Origin: Antitrichia curtipendula
Lineage: Eukaryota; Streptophyta; Bryopsida; Hypnales; Leucodontaceae
Direction: 5' to 3'
Length of the DNA: 64,000 nt
NCBI GenBank assembly: GCA_951230915.1
Contig: OX579633.1
Coordinates: 24,586,574-24,650,573, forward strand
In this document: positions 13,376 through 25,840 of the stretch, piece by piece
Layout: the number at the start of each line of letters is the position of its first letter
How positions within the stretch are numbered: position 1 is the first letter of the stretch
Notes under the pieces: generated by a model
Told to the model about the DNA's origin: nothing
The model's input: the letters and a program-made list of their open reading frames with translations, nothing else
Databases searched by the model: none
Made by a program: the position numbers and the translations under genes

Positions 13376-14161
13376 GCTCAATCTTCAAGCCTGAGGTAAA
13401 AAAAAACTCCATAAAAGATGGAAATTATTAATTTTTTTTCATAGAATGTATTTATGTCTACATGGAAAGCTTTCACTCGTTCTATTTGAATTAGTAATAT
13501 AAAATTTATTAAGAATCTTGCTTTTTAGCAATTAAAGCATCTTCCTAAGAAAATCATGCGTAGGATTCAATTTTGAACACAATTTTCCAACACAAGGATG
13601 TCCATAGGAAGTAGACTATTTGCTAAAACAATCTTACATTTAGAATTGACATATTTCAATTTCCCTTCCATCTTGTGCTCACTTCTCCTGAACAATTTTT
13701 TTTAAGAATGAAAGTTATTATTTATTTATTTTTGAATTTTATTTTTGAATTTTCAACTTAATTCTCTACCGTGAAGATTTAAACCTCAAGAGTCTCTAAT
13801 AAAAAGAACTTAAGTCAATGGGATTCAAAGTTTGAAGTCCTAATAAATCAAAGCATAGATAAAACTTTTTTTCATTGTAACTTACAATCTACATTGTGAA
13901 AATGTCTGAAATTTTGTACACATGTTCTCATACAAGTCTAATGGAAGATCCTAAATGAAATATGTCAATTTTTGAAGTGAGATTGTTCAATTTTGCATTG
14001 CATATTCATTTTCAAAAGTATATTCATTGCATATGTCAATTCAAAATGTGAGATTGAATATGCAAAAAATTATTGTTTTTTCATTGTACCTTTGTGTAAT
14101 AGAAATGATTGTTTTGGAGTGGTTTTTGATGAAACATTGTCATGAATAATTTGGAGATTAA
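13376..14161. mobile_element. Degenerate TTAA-family remnant
   Basis: The interior resembles 36101-36990: a TCTACATGGAAAGCTTTCA block, a GAATGAAAGTTATT stretch, then TTTTGGAGTGGTTTTTGATG near the right end. Both ends are eroded (right end TTTGGAGATTAA), so the borders are approximate. Confidence 0.4.
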
Positions 14162-16665
14162 GAGGACTTTTTTCTTTGATGCAATTTGTGAAGATCTCAA
14201 TATTATTTAACTCTAAAGTTTAATGCACTATGTTATACCTATACATAAAAGTCAAAGGCTCCTTTAAATTTTAAGTCATATTTCAAAATTTTGATTATTT
14301 TTTACTATCATTAATATTTCTAAGTTTCTAAAGGAAATGAACAAGAAAACCCTCATTGAGACCTCAAGATGACTTATCATAGATAATGAAACCTGCTACC
14401 CTCGATTCCATAAAAAATTCAATACTATCCAAATTAAAAATTTTCACAGTATATTTTATATCATTTATCATTTATTGTCGGTGTGTTCATTTCTTACAAC
14501 TTTGATGAAGATGAATCTTATTAATAATTGAATTGTATCAATGTGTTTAAAATGCCAACATATCAATGATTCAAATAAATAGTTATGCATGAAATTTTTT
14601 TGGAGTGATTTCCAACATAGCTACAAATTGAATATTTAGGTGGTCTACTTTGAAATCCAATTGCTAAAAAAAAATCATTGCTTTTGAGGTGAATTTTATA
14701 TAACTTTGTTCAATATAACATACACTACAACATTCATAATTACAATTTTTGGACTTTATAATATGGTATGGCTCATTGAGTGAATACAACCATTAAACAA
14801 ATTCAATTTTGTTAAAAAGAAACAAGACATTTCTTGTTCGATTTTACAATGAATTTCTATTTGGTTGTATTGTTTAATCCATCCATTACGATAGGTTGTT
14901 TGTTTGTATTATTTTGTTTTGTTTGTTTGTTTGCTATGGTGAGATCTATTGGATTGTGCATCTCTCAGTCGCGTACTTGGTATTGTCAGAAAGCCCATTC
15001 GCGAGAAAGTTATGAATTTTTGAGTTATTTTTGGATCTTAAATTATAGAAAATTACTTTTACTTTGGCAATTACTATGGCAATGACATAGGGCACACTAG
15101 TACAAATGAATATGTCCACCCAAAACAAAGACCTCACACCCAATACATACACGGCTTAATTCTTTCACCCTTACAGTCATCCCTTTTGGTATTGTGTGAA
15201 TAGTTGGTTTAAGAAAATCCAAAAGCACTCACTGGAAGCCAAACTACTCTACAAGACCTCACCTTTTCATGCAAAATTCCAAGGATAAATAGTTGCACTT
15301 CTATCCTACACAAAAAGATTCTCATTTATGGGTGAACAATGAAACACAATATCAACCATTTTCAGGCCAATGCATGACTTTTGGAGCGTATACCTCACAA
15401 ACAAATGTAAATTTTCATCCAAAATTTGTTGTGTTGGTTCTTAGAGTTGTGCTCAATAAACAAGGTAGTATATGCATATTGTTTCATTCTAAAAGAGTAG
15501 ATTCCTATCAACCGTACCTTCATTTCATTGAGAGTTGTGATGCACTAATGCAACTGCAGGCTGAATTGCAATTTTATTTTGCCCAACTATTGCACACGTT
15601 AGTCCCACCTTCTCCAAACCCAAAATTTCTATGAAGAATGCAAAGTTGAGGAGAGAAAAGAGGAGCCAATTAGGAGCCAAAAATCATGAAGGTGTGACAC
15701 CCCACGTCTGCTACCTGGAAAACAAGAGTGGAGAATTGAAAAACGCCCTGGGACATGGAACATAGGATGAAGGCGCAGAACGTGGCTGCGGTGTGGAACG
15801 CATGATGAAGGTGTAGAACTCACGCATCAGCACAAACGGCACCGGAAACGCGGCAAGTAGGAGCTCAAGAGGGTATACTTAAATGGCGAAATCTTCTTCA
15901 CGCCCATTTTTCATCGGCGGAGGATAATAATGGACGTGGAGCAGATGTGACTGAAGAAGAATACTCTGCAAACGGGAAGTCAATCAGGAGCCGCAACATC
16001 CACATTCTGTGAAGAATGGGCGTGCAGTGAAGAAGGTGTGACTACCCCTACTACTGTATACACACTGAAGTCCATCCGCCGCAGATTCCTCCTTTTGTTT
16101 GCACGTAATTCAGAGAAGATTGAAAGAACACGGTGACAGGCCCGTCCTAACAGGGTGAAAGAATGAGCGTGCTAAGCTCCTGGCTCCCCGCACCACACGA
16201 CTTGTGACCAAGATTTAGAATCCACTTCCAAAGTGCACAATTTGAAGGATCCAACCCAGAATCTGATCGTATGCACATTCAACGTTGAACCTCTTCAGGG
16301 CCATGCTGCATCAAATCTATATCACAGGAATCATGCAAAAGAGAGGTCTCACCAACATTCACATTGGCAGCCAAGAGGCCAAAATCAAGATCTCCAGTAC
16401 TCGAATAATAGACAACAGTTTGTTCTTCATCTCGAAATCGGGAGATGTCAGCCATCAACAGAAATCTGGCTACAAGGTATGAATAGTGTAATCAAGATAC
16501 AATCTAACACAGTGATAACAAAACTCTGCAACGACAACTACTAATCCAGCAAGCTCTGCATAAATAGAAATAGAAGTCGAGAGAGTTGAGAGCTACCCAT
16601 GTGAAAGAAAAAGGAAAATCCAAACCCTGAATGTCGTTATGAGTATGTTACACACTGAGGAAGCT
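14162..16665. other. Intergenic DNA; GC rises toward the RIQ-like gene
   Basis: AT-rich to about 15.6 kb, then GC-richer DNA that includes the 3' flank of the RIQ-like gene. No recognisable gene at 15.6-16.6 kb. Confidence 0.5.
15187..15335. repeat. Dispersed repeat, copy 1 of 3
   Basis: Shares GGTATTGTGTGAAT, GAAGCCAAACTACT and ATAGTTGCACTTCT blocks with 51192-51347 and 58193-58320. It belongs to the short TTAA subfamily; the ends are not clear here. Confidence 0.65.
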
Positions 16666-17815
16666 CTATTTCGAGCTTTGCAAAGTGGAAACGAAATTGG
16701 AAGCGCCGAATGCAGCCGACCCGCCGATGACAGAAATGACCGCGACAAGGATTTGCAGGATGACGAGCGGGGTGGAGGTCTCGGGCACGAAGTACACGAA
16801 CACGGGGCCCAGAAGCAACAGTAACAGCGACGTGGTGAGAAGGGCGCCAGGAGTGTTGCGGTTGACGGCGGCGGACAGCACGCCCAGCTCCTCGGCTTTG
16901 GATAGCAAACCAAGGCTCTCGATTTTGCTCAGCGAGAAGCCCAAATTCTCGGCCGTGGAGAGCAGGCCGGCCTTTTCCGCTTTCGAAAGCAATCGCAGCT
17001 GTTCCACCCTCGACAGCAACTTGATAGCCTCGGGCCCTTCGCCCTTTTTGTCACGCACTTTGGCCTTCTTGTCGTAGTTCTCTGGGATCACCTTCACCTG
17101 GAACAACAAGGATTCCAACCCCCAAGCCCCGTCAGAGGCTATTAGGGAATTTCCATAGACAACAATGTGACGAGCACAGCGACCCCATTTCTTCGCCTTC
17201 CGGAGCTCTTCGTTTCGAATATACAAGATGCGCGCGCTCCTAATTCCCGTGGCGGCAACGGACAGACACCATAACTAACTTACATTGCGGCAGGGCGTCG
17301 TCCAGTAAATCAGTTGCGATTGAATTTCATCCAATTCAACACGAATTCCTTCCTTGTAATTAGCATATTGCACATCAGCCAATCGACTCATCTTGGAGTC
17401 TGACATGAGCTAACTAAGATCCACAGAGTGCATTGCAGACTGTTGCTCTCGTTTTCGAAAACATGACGATCTTTGGGACGGACAATCCCCGCGCCGGTCG
17501 TTCGGGACTTCCCAAGTGAGGGTGATGGCTGGCAAGCAGAGATGGTCCTACATTACATACCTTCTTTCCCCCGATGTAGCGAGTGCCGCCCTTCGGAAGA
17601 GAGCCGGGCTCCGTGGAGTTGGGCTTCACGGGGTTGACGCCCCCCTTCTGTGACCCTGCCGCTCGGGCGGTTATGCGTGGGCCGCCGCTGGGGGCCACTC
17701 TCGCCGCTGGAGCGGAATCCAGAGAGATATGGGCATGGCCCCGACTCGCCCTCAAGCTCGACAACGCCGCACCGCCCTGCATCCGAGATGCGCACAAGGA
17801 CATGGATTCCGCCAT
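16666..17815 (-). CDS. RIQ: RIQ1/RIQ2-like thylakoid protein (DUF1118), 2 exons
   Basis: Predicted 228-residue chloroplast protein. Exon 1 is 17815-17561 and exon 2 is 17097-16666, with a 463-bp phase-0 intron (donor AAG|GTATGT, acceptor TTCCAG|GTG). The start is the first in-frame ATG. Residues 1-60 are Ser/Ala/Arg-rich and look like a transit peptide. Residues 86-110 ([19 protein letters not shown]) are the conserved family entry motif. Residues 111-160 carry about five imperfect repeats of the type LLSKAE. Two hydrophobic segments follow at about 170-188 and 196-217. This order matches the DUF1118 proteins known in Arabidopsis as RIQ1/RIQ2 (At5g08050, At1g74730), grana proteins that affect LHCII organisation and non-photochemical quenching. 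Family membership is strong; identity of function is inferred. It diverges from the phosphatase gene at 18242. Confidence 0.86.
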
Positions 17816-18241
17816 CGCCACTGTCGAATTGCGCCACAAACCCTCCAAATCTGCGCACTGGAAGCCGACTTGGCACGCGACAAAGCAACAAATAGCTTAC
17901 CACTCTGTGGGGTGGAGAGGGGATGCGAGACGAGGGTGATGTGTGACGAGCAACAGCCCACGGAAAGCTGCTCGCCAGGCCAATGAGCCATTGGTCTCCG
18001 TTATCTCTCGCTGGATTAGGCTCCTCTTGCACTTCCGACCAACGGTCGGCCGTCGCTACTTCCTCCCAGAGTCTTTCCGAATGAGTGCCCTTTTCACCTG
18101 TTTTCCTGGTCGGCGACCTCTGATTTCGTGAGAAGAGGACGACCCAATCCTGAGAGCCGTCGTTTTTCGTCGATGAGTTTCATCATCTCGCATCTCACTC
18201 CTCACTCAGGTTTTCGCCCAGGCTGACTTGGATCCTTCGCT
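17816..18241. promoter_or_regulatory. Shared divergent promoter region (RIQ-like / phosphatase)
   Basis: Only 426 bp separate the start codons of the minus-strand RIQ-like gene and the plus-strand phosphatase gene. Both 5' leaders and any promoter elements must fit here. The stretch is GC-richer than the flanking intergenic DNA. No clear TATA box was seen. A bidirectional promoter is an inference from geometry. Confidence 0.5.
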
Positions 18242-20144
18242 ATGGCTATGGTAAGCTTATGTACCTCCCCTCACGCGGTGCCATTTGCTCGTAGTCAAAC
18301 TGGGTCAACGTGTCCTCATTCGAAATTTTCCCTTACGTCCAAATTGGGGTGCACGTCTGTATCATATTCCGTGAATGAGGAGTGGCGGGGAGCCATGAAT
18401 GCCTCGGTGCGATCCAAGGGTAGAGACGCTGTTGCTCCTTCCGTAAGAATGGCGGCCGCAGCAGAGAATTCCTCGACATCGGAGACGACTCCAAGACCTT
18501 TCGGAGTGCTGTTCGTGTGTCTGGGTAAGATTCCTTTCGGCGCACCTGCTTCGCTTTGATCTCGGGGTTTCAAACGCCTGTGAACCCTAAATAATTCGAA
18601 ATCTGACGTATGAGGATTCCTGTTACTGCGATCTGGCACTGCAGAGCAATTTTTAGTCCTCGGAGAACGTCGAGGATTGTCCCAAGACCATGTAGATTAG
18701 TTTTGGGTAGAGACCATCACACTCGTGGAGTCTGAAGGTCTGGTTTTCATTCTGTCTTGGGATGTGTAGGCAGGCAATATATGTCGGAGTCCGTCAGCGG
18801 AGGCGGTGTTCAGAGACGTCGTGGAGAAGCGCAAGCTGGAGTCTCTTTTCAACATTGATTCAGCTGGCACCATCGATTACCACGAGGTAATGCTTTGATT
18901 CTTTCTTGCCTCGTGCTTGCACAGTGTCAAGAGTCTCTGTGAGCTATGGAATTGCTCAGATTCCCAAGATGTGTATGACAATTGCTACAGGGCAATCCTG
19001 CCGATTCCAGGATGAAAGCCGCCGCACTGAAGCGGGGAGTGAAGCTTACGTCCATATCAAGGCCGATTCGGCCCTCAGATTTTGAGGATTTCGACCTAAT
19101 TCTAGCAATGGATAAGTTAAACCTAGGTACGTAAATCTCCAATCTTCGTTCATCACGCAATTGTTTTTTGTCCAATCTCTGAGATTATCAATTTTATAGG
19201 AAAACAGGAACTTATTTTTTTGAGGGCTTCAACTTGCGTTAGCGGTCAACAAGCCACTAAAGAAGTATAATTTGCCTCATGTTCAATACTATTTTAAATT
19301 TTTTATTGAATCACCCAGAGAAAGCTTGCCAACACATACTCTTGCCAACTCATATTCCCAGCCCTAATCATTAGATTCACTTGTTGTGATCTCTTAGAAT
19401 TTGATGACTTTCTTGTCTCTGCAGCGGACATTCTCATGGCATACGATAACTGGAACAAAAGATCAGTCCCCCCACCGAATGCAAAAGTGAAGGTTAGTTA
19501 AAAGGACCTTAGAATTTGCACTATTTGAAAACTCCCATATTCTTAATTTCATCTGCGAAAATAGGTCATTGTTGTTCTATAGTGAGAGCTAGTTTCCCCT
19601 GTTACGTTTGCTGCAACCTCGGCAAACGCAACAAAAGAACCTAACTTCCTTGATGCTACTGTGAATGATTTCTTTGTTGTATCAGGTGAAGCTGATGTGC
19701 AGTTATTGTACCAAACACAAGAACGTTGATGAAGTGCCAGACCCATATTATGGAGGAGCGTCAGGTTTTGAAAAGGTTTGTGGACTATTGATTGTCAAAT
19801 CACCAGCAGAGACGCACAGATTTTGTTCTACTCTGAGCTTGCCAAATTATGGATCTATCTCCAGAATTTCTTGCAATGAATCCCGGTTTATTCTTTTTGT
19901 TGCCAACCTTTGAGCAGTTTAAAACAGATATTTCATGTTAGTGTTCTTTCTTGTGGCTACAAAGAGGAGGCGTCACCTGCTTTTGGTAGGCACAACAGAA
20001 ACGTTGTTGGAGGCGTAATTGACGAATTTGCGTCGAGTTTTTCAGGTACTGGACTTGCTGGAGGATGCGTGTGAAGGACTGCTTGCATCTATACAAGAGC
20101 TGCAAGTACAGGATGGAAAGTTCAATGTGAAGACTTCTATCTGA
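18242..20144 (+). CDS. Low-molecular-weight protein tyrosine phosphatase, plastid-type, 6 exons
   Basis: Predicted exons: 18242-18524, 18774-18886, 18991-19126, 19425-19492, 19686-19775 and 20046-20144. All junctions are GT-AG and the joined frame stays open for 262 residues. The catalytic P-loop CLGNICRSP spans the exon 1/2 junction (Cys93, Arg99; CX5R). Conserved blocks follow: IDSAGTIDYHEGNPAD, then SRPIRPSDFEDFDLILAMD, then VPDPYYGG with the general-acid Asp219. The C-terminal helix is VLDLLEDACEGLL. LMW-PTPs are about 155 residues, so the extra ~85 N-terminal residues, rich in Ser and basic residues, look like a chloroplast transit peptide, as in the Arabidopsis homologue At3g44620. Substrates are unknown. 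It diverges from the RIQ-like gene. Confidence 0.93.
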
Positions 20145-20295
20145 TTATCTGTAAGGTAGTAACTTACTGTTTTAACCGTTTCCAACGCAGCAGTGCAAAT
20201 CATGTACACATCCGTGTTGATTGCACGGTCCATTTGAATTTAAGGAATCTGGATTAAATAATCTTTTCATGTACTTCATACGGTATCCATTATGA

Positions 20296-20324
20296 GAATG
20301 ACTCTCATGACATGAGAGTCATTC
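20296..20324. repeat. Perfect 14-bp hairpin downstream of phosphatase
   Basis: GAATGACTCTCATG is followed by one base and then its exact reverse complement. It lies about 150 bp after the phosphatase stop codon, so probably in or just past the 3' UTR. It could fold in RNA, or be a protein-binding palindrome or a MITE relic. Confidence 0.7.
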
Positions 20325-23300
20325 CAATGTATTTTGAGGGACATTGTTGTACAATCACCATTTGGTAACTCTAGTAGAACACGTCTTTCTGAAGTGGGAT
20401 TTTTATACAACGAGTACTTGCAAGTGTGCCACATAGTTCTACAACCCAAAGTGAAATCAAGGGATTTGTGCTCCTGTAAGAAATTTGAGAGTGAAGATGG
20501 GTGATGGGTCCCAAGTGTACAAAGTTTGTATTGTATGGATCTGTAAAATCCAACCTAACAATGCATAAAATTTCAACTATCCTATTCTTTTTTGTCAGTG
20601 AAGGTTATGAACACTTAACAAATACTCTCAACATTGATGTCTAGACATTGAGTAAACCTCAAAATTTAGAGACTTGCAAGAGAATTAGGCTAGAGGAGCT
20701 CATTGGCATTTGTTTATTAGTTCTTGTCTACATCTATACCACCTATACATTTGGCAAGCACAAAAGTAGTCACAAAATTAACTCTTTAGTGAAGGCAAAA
20801 ATCTTGTTGAAGGCAATTGCATTTCCCACATGAGATGCATTGTCTAATGTATTGTGTACGGTCCTAAAATACAACATGTGACCTCATATGTGCTAGTATA
20901 TATGTAATGTGCCACTTGGACAAGCATAGAATCTCGAGTATCACACAAAACAATTTGTCAAATTTTTTAGAATATTCTTGGAGTCCATGTGCAAAAAATA
21001 TTGTAGAAATCCTAATCCTTTAATACACCTATGCCATCTTCAAGCATTAAATCCACAAATCCATAAAACAATAGGCTATTTTGACTCTGACAATCCTTTA
21101 GGGGTTAAGCTAGAAGACACATGAAATTTGGTGCCTCGGGCATTTTAGGGGTTAAACTTACATTTGTATGCTATAGATGTCATCTGGTTTGGGAGGTTGT
21201 CTGTAATAACATTTAACAAGAGTTTGGTACAATAAGTCACTCACTTGTCTAACCATAGAGCACAAAAATTGTGGAATGATTTGGATCATTCAAAGAGTAC
21301 GTGGCGTCCTGCACCAGCACTCGCATACCATCAGATCACTTGTTTTTCTTGCTTTGAACCATACTAAGGTAGTGTGCTCATAAACCAACCATTTAAGGGA
21401 TGTTGGGCCTTTTCGATGGTTTTCAAATGTCCAAAATTATTTTCCCTTATTTTTCACTTGAAGAAAAATTGGTTTGGAATCTAACACAAGTGGTTTCATA
21501 TTTTTCGGAGCATTTATGAATTACTTATGAATTTTCAAATAATTCTGCAAAAGGCACCTATTTGTGATCCTAGGCTTTGCAAAACCCACACACGCGCAGT
21601 CTGAAAAAAGATATGGCTAGACCAAAAAACAAGCAATGAGGCATCCAAAAAGTAATACACAATGTTCCTAAATGTGACCTTACTAAACTTAAACGAACCG
21701 TATATTCTTTTAACATGTGTAAGAAGGCAATAGGGCAATCAAATTGTATTTAGAAAAATTAAGTGGACACACTTTGACTTTGAAATGGACCTTCTCCAGC
21801 TCTTATTCCATTCATTAAAAAAGTATAAATGAAATGACTTCAAAAGCAATAGTCAATGGATGTGAGTTGGAATGCTCATAATGTCAGACTTTTACAACAT
21901 TTGAGGCACACCCACATACGTCTTCCTATCTACAAACGGGTCTCCTATTGACATTTGTTTGAGCCACAAATGTTTTCAGCAAAATTTAGGGATTAACCCT
22001 GAAGCAAATTGAAACTCAAGTTTCATCCTCATTTCTGCTTGGATGAAAGTCTTTTAATGTGTGGAGATACTTTACCAAGTTGTTGTCCTATCTAATGGTT
22101 GGATTTGGTGTTATTAGAATACATTTTTTTTTAAACTACAAATGTGGAAGTATGTCAAGTGGTTCATCCAAATTGCATTGGCTCTAGTTCAAAGCTAAAT
22201 TTGCAAAAATGAGGTCCTAGATTTAAAGAACACAAAATTAAAAAAAATCACCTAGTGAAGAGAAACTCATTTTAAATCTTTTCCAACAAATTGCACTGAA
22301 AAAGTAAAAAATCTTTTACTTGCAATCAAATTTAGAAGGAATTTTAAGATTTTCCTTTCAAGATTTATAAAGAAATGTTGTTGATAACATTGGTGAATTT
22401 AACCGTATAGATGGAATCTAAAACTCAAAATCTATAACTTTTGTTTGTGTATGAATTCCAAAATATTCTTCATAATGGTACATTATGATGATTTTTCTCA
22501 ATTTGTGAATTCTAGAGAAGACTCTAGACATTTAGGGATTAAGCACACAAGAGTCTGTTTTAAGATTATGGATAGAAATGGAAGATCTCTTTTTCATTTA
22601 TTAACCTAAATGTTCCTTTGGTGGTGAGAATGCCAAAAATACTCTCTAACAATATTCTATTAATCCCTTACGCCTTAGGCATTCAAACTTTTAACAATGG
22701 ATGAATGTAAATGTGTCCTAAGCGCAAAAAAGTTTTGATTTTTCATCCATCTATATATTTGTAGATTCTTGTTCTCTTGCATTCGTACGATATATTTTTA
22801 TAAACTTTTATTTGTAAATATTCTACAATTCAAGGGGACAAGTATATTTGAGTTTAAAAAGTTACTACTTGAGATCAAAACATGATTCTTAAATAGGGAC
22901 TTGAATAAAATAAAAAATATATATTCTTAAAATATCACCATATTTAGAGCTTGATGTTTGAACTTAAAGCTAAAAAATTCTTGAAAATTGAATGTTTGAA
23001 CCTACAATTGATTTTTAAAGGAAATTTAGATTTTAAGTTTTAAATTTAATTTTTAAAAATAATCAGTAGTGTAGTAGTAGATTTAGTTGCATGGATGTGG
23101 TTTGTGGATCATAGTTTCAACTTTTGTTTGAAAGTCATCAAAAAATTATTATTCTCACTTGTAATTTTAATACATCTTCATAACTTTGAAAATTTGGACT
23201 ACCTCTAGAGTTTATAGTATATTAGAAGCATGCTAATTTAAAAAACATGGCATTTGTTGTTCCAAAAATGGGCTCCAAAAATAAACTTCACAAGTTTAAT

Positions 23301-23682
23301 ATTGGATTTAAGAAATACACAACAAAAATATATTTTGAATTTTACAATTAAAAAAATTCATTGCAAAATTTTTGACTCTAAAATTTTCTAGAATGTAAAC
23401 CATTAAAGGGGATTTGGAGCAAGAAGAGGGTTGTTTCAGGTTCATTCCCCGTGCGTATGCTATCAAAAGATTAAATTTTTTTTATAATTCTTAAAATGAA
23501 AACTAGTTGAAAAAAATTAATTTAAAAAAAAAATTAGTTTAAAAAAATTGTTTGACATGACTGAACTTCGACCATGTCAGACTGCTGTAGTCAATTGTTG
23601 CCCTTGCGTTCCCATAGTCTGGAAACGCAAAGGAACTTGCAACCCTTTATAAAGGCTAAATTCCTTCTAATGAATCATTAGC
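20325..23682. other. AT-rich intergenic DNA with TTAA-family fragments
   Basis: Besides the ends at 21115-21155, a TTAACCCTGAAG left end near 21993 and a TTTAGGGATTAA right end near 22540 may bound another ~545-bp member. No gene seen. Confidence 0.5.
21115..21155. mobile_element. Two adjacent TTAA-family right ends
   Basis: CCTTTAGGGGTTAA ends at 21118 and CATTTTAGGGGTTAA ends at 21155, only 37 bp apart. I did not find clear left partners. They may be remnants of two insertions or a tandem end duplication. Confidence 0.5.
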
Positions 23683-24394
23683 TTAACCCCTCAATGTCCA
23701 AGGGGACTCTTCCCTTCAAAATCACCTCTAAACTACCACTTTTGAAGAAAGTATGACTTTTTTAGAATCATTTCTTGATAAGTCTAACTGTAGGATCTTG
23801 TTTGACACTACCAAGTTAGTTTACCTTCCTATTTTCAAAGACTTTGATGATACAAATTTAGAGATGACTTCAATAAAAATTCAATTTTTTTTCTAAACAT
23901 AATGACTTCAAGGGCTAAACCTCATATTTTCACAAAAAATTGAGTTTGCCTTCTTAAACAATTATGAATACGGTTTTCACAAAGATTGGAGCAATGTAAG
24001 ATGTTTTTTTAGAACCTTGCAATTGAATGAGGTACATTGGGGAAACAAAAATTTCACTTGCCCATGCTCATTCAATGTTTGCTTTGACTAATCAACTTCT
24101 TTGCCCACTTGCCCACTCATAGAGTATTTTTTCTTAGGATGGCATTTGATTGGCTAGATTTCTTTCTCAAGACAATATGCAATGAGCAATTCTTGGAGTG
24201 TTTGACTTTGAAATCACTAATTAAAAGTCAAATTTTGACCAAATCAAATTTTTTTTCCAATTATAAAAAGACAATTTGATGAGCTACTTGGGAAAAATGT
24301 GAAATTTAAAAAAAAAAATATGTTTGGGAGATCCAAATAAACCCCGAAGTTGAACAACGACCATAAAATGGTTGATTGAGCATTCAAGGGTTAA
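23683..24394. mobile_element. TTAA-family element, 712 bp, next to DUF1764 promoter
   Basis: The left end is TTAACCCCTCAATGTCC. The right end, read inverted, is TTAACCCTTGAATGCTC. The right end lies 331 bp from the DUF1764 start codon. It is AT-rich and noncoding. Confidence 0.65.
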
Positions 24395-24559
24395 GTCTTT
24401 AAATTATCTTTACAAATATTAGTGATAGCAATTGTAAATCTAACCATACAAATATAATTTGTGATTCAAAAATGAAAAATCTATGTATACCAATTTACTT
24501 CTCAGAGTTGTTGTTTGTACCACATCTTCACAACACTTCCAATCAGAGGTAGCTCAAGG

Positions 24560-24590
24560 GGTTTTAGGGTTTTAGGGTTTTGGGGGGTGA
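24560..24590 (+). promoter_or_regulatory. Telo-box-like TTTAGGG repeats upstream of DUF1764 gene
   Basis: Three consecutive GTTTTAGGG/GTTTTGGG-type units lie about 140-165 bp before the start codon. Telo-boxes (AAACCCTAA) are known in promoters of plant ribosomal and cell-growth genes. Further TTAGGGTTT copies occur at about 24711 and inside the coding region near 25193. Confidence 0.6.
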
Positions 24591-24725
24591 AATTGAGGTA
24601 AATTCAAGTTCTTTTGGGGTTGCCGAACTGTGAACAGCAAGGTTCACCTTGAGGTTTATCTGCTGGTTCCCAAACCTGGGTGCTCTCTTGTGCGAAGGTT
24701 GCTTTGCATTAGGGTTTGGGGCGCC

Positions 24726-25259
24726 ATGAGCTCCAAGCAGTCTAAGAAGGACGCGGATCCCGTCATGGAGTTCGAGACCAAGAAGAAGAAACTGACTAAG
24801 AAGAAGAAGAAAGCACCCGAAGTTCAATCATCCCCTCCAAGCACGGTTCGCGAGGTCGTCAAGCCCGCGAGTGCGCTTGCTGAGCACACGGCCCCAGCGG
24901 CAGAACTTGAGAAGACGGTGAAGGCGAAAAGTGAGATTGACGCTATTTTCGGACTGAAGAAGAGGAAGAAGGCGGAGGATGGGCCTGACGACGACTCGGC
25001 ACAAGCAGCAGCCAAGAAGAACGACAAGGGGAACTCGGAAGTTGTGAAGCTGAATTCCAAAGGGGAGATTGTGAAACCGAAGAAGAAGAAGACGCAGGTG
25101 GCGAAGCCGACGAAGAGCACACCAGCGGCAGCGGCTCCGACGTCGCGGAAGAAAACAGACGATGGGTTTACGGTGTACTCCGCGGAGGAATTAGGGTTTA
25201 ATAAGAAAAACGCAGGAGGGACCAAGCTCTGTCCGTTTGATTGTGACTGCTGCTTCTAG
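24726..25259 (+). CDS. DUF1764 family protein, lysine-rich, intronless
   Basis: A 177-residue single-exon reading frame. The chosen start is the ATG in context GCGCCATGAG; the frame extends upstream to 24630 without another ATG. The protein is strongly basic, with poly-Lys runs at about residues 18-29 (nuclear or nucleolar localisation type). It has the family block EIDAIFGLKKRKK at about residues 70-82 and the conserved C-terminus GFTVYSAEELGFNKKNAGG, ending in a CPFDCDCC cluster. These are hallmarks of the conserved eukaryotic DUF1764 family, whose function is not established to my knowledge. A telo-box-like leader (24560-24590) lies just upstream. That is common in plant ribosome-biogenesis genes, so a nucleolar role is possible but only inferred. 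Confidence 0.9.
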   Translation: MSSKQSKKDADPVMEFETKKKKLTKKKKKAPEVQSSPPSTVREVVKPASALAEHTAPAAELEKTVKAKSEIDAIFGLKKRKKAEDGPDDDSAQAAAKKNDKGNSEVVKLNSKGEIVKPKKKKTQVAKPTKSTPAAAAPTSRKKTDDGFTVYSAEELGFNKKNAGGTKLCPFDCDCCF

Positions 25260-25794
25260 AATTCTTTATCGTTCAGCGATTGTTGCGCAGGAAGCCGTCC
25301 ATGTGCCTATACGGGAGTACTTATTTAGTCAGCCTCAGGCTTCCAGGTTAGTCTTCAATTTGCGGCTCTCTGTGGAAACCTGGGTTTTGATGTATGCGGA
25401 CATTTGTGTTTTCATGGTGAAATCTGCTTGAGCATTGCTATCGTCACGAACACGGATGGGGTGGGGTTTATGCTCCGACATACTTCCATCTCCGGTCATA
25501 TGGTTGCGTGACCATGTGAGGGGCCTCTGATATGTTTTCTTAACCGTGGTTTCTGATGGTATTGAGCGTAGATATGTCATTGTTAAGTTCATTATTGTTT
25601 GTAAAGACTAATGTGGTGCTTGTGTTGTGTGTTACGTAGATTAATGAGCTTCGCTCGTCCTGGAGCGGGAGCTTGGCAGAGCAGTGCCGCCAGATCTTAC
25701 TTAGAGTAGTTAGGATATATACTGTTTCATCCAGTTCATCGGAGATTATCTTATCATGCTCGAATATTTCAATTTATCGTCTCTTCGTCTCTCC

Positions 25795-25840
25795 GTCGCC
25801 CTCTTTGTCTCTGTCTTTGTCTCTGTCTCTGTGTGTCTGA
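25795..25840. repeat. CTCTGT/CTTTGT simple repeat
   Basis: A pyrimidine-rich run of TCTCTGTCTTTG-type units downstream of the DUF1764 gene. Confidence 0.8.
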
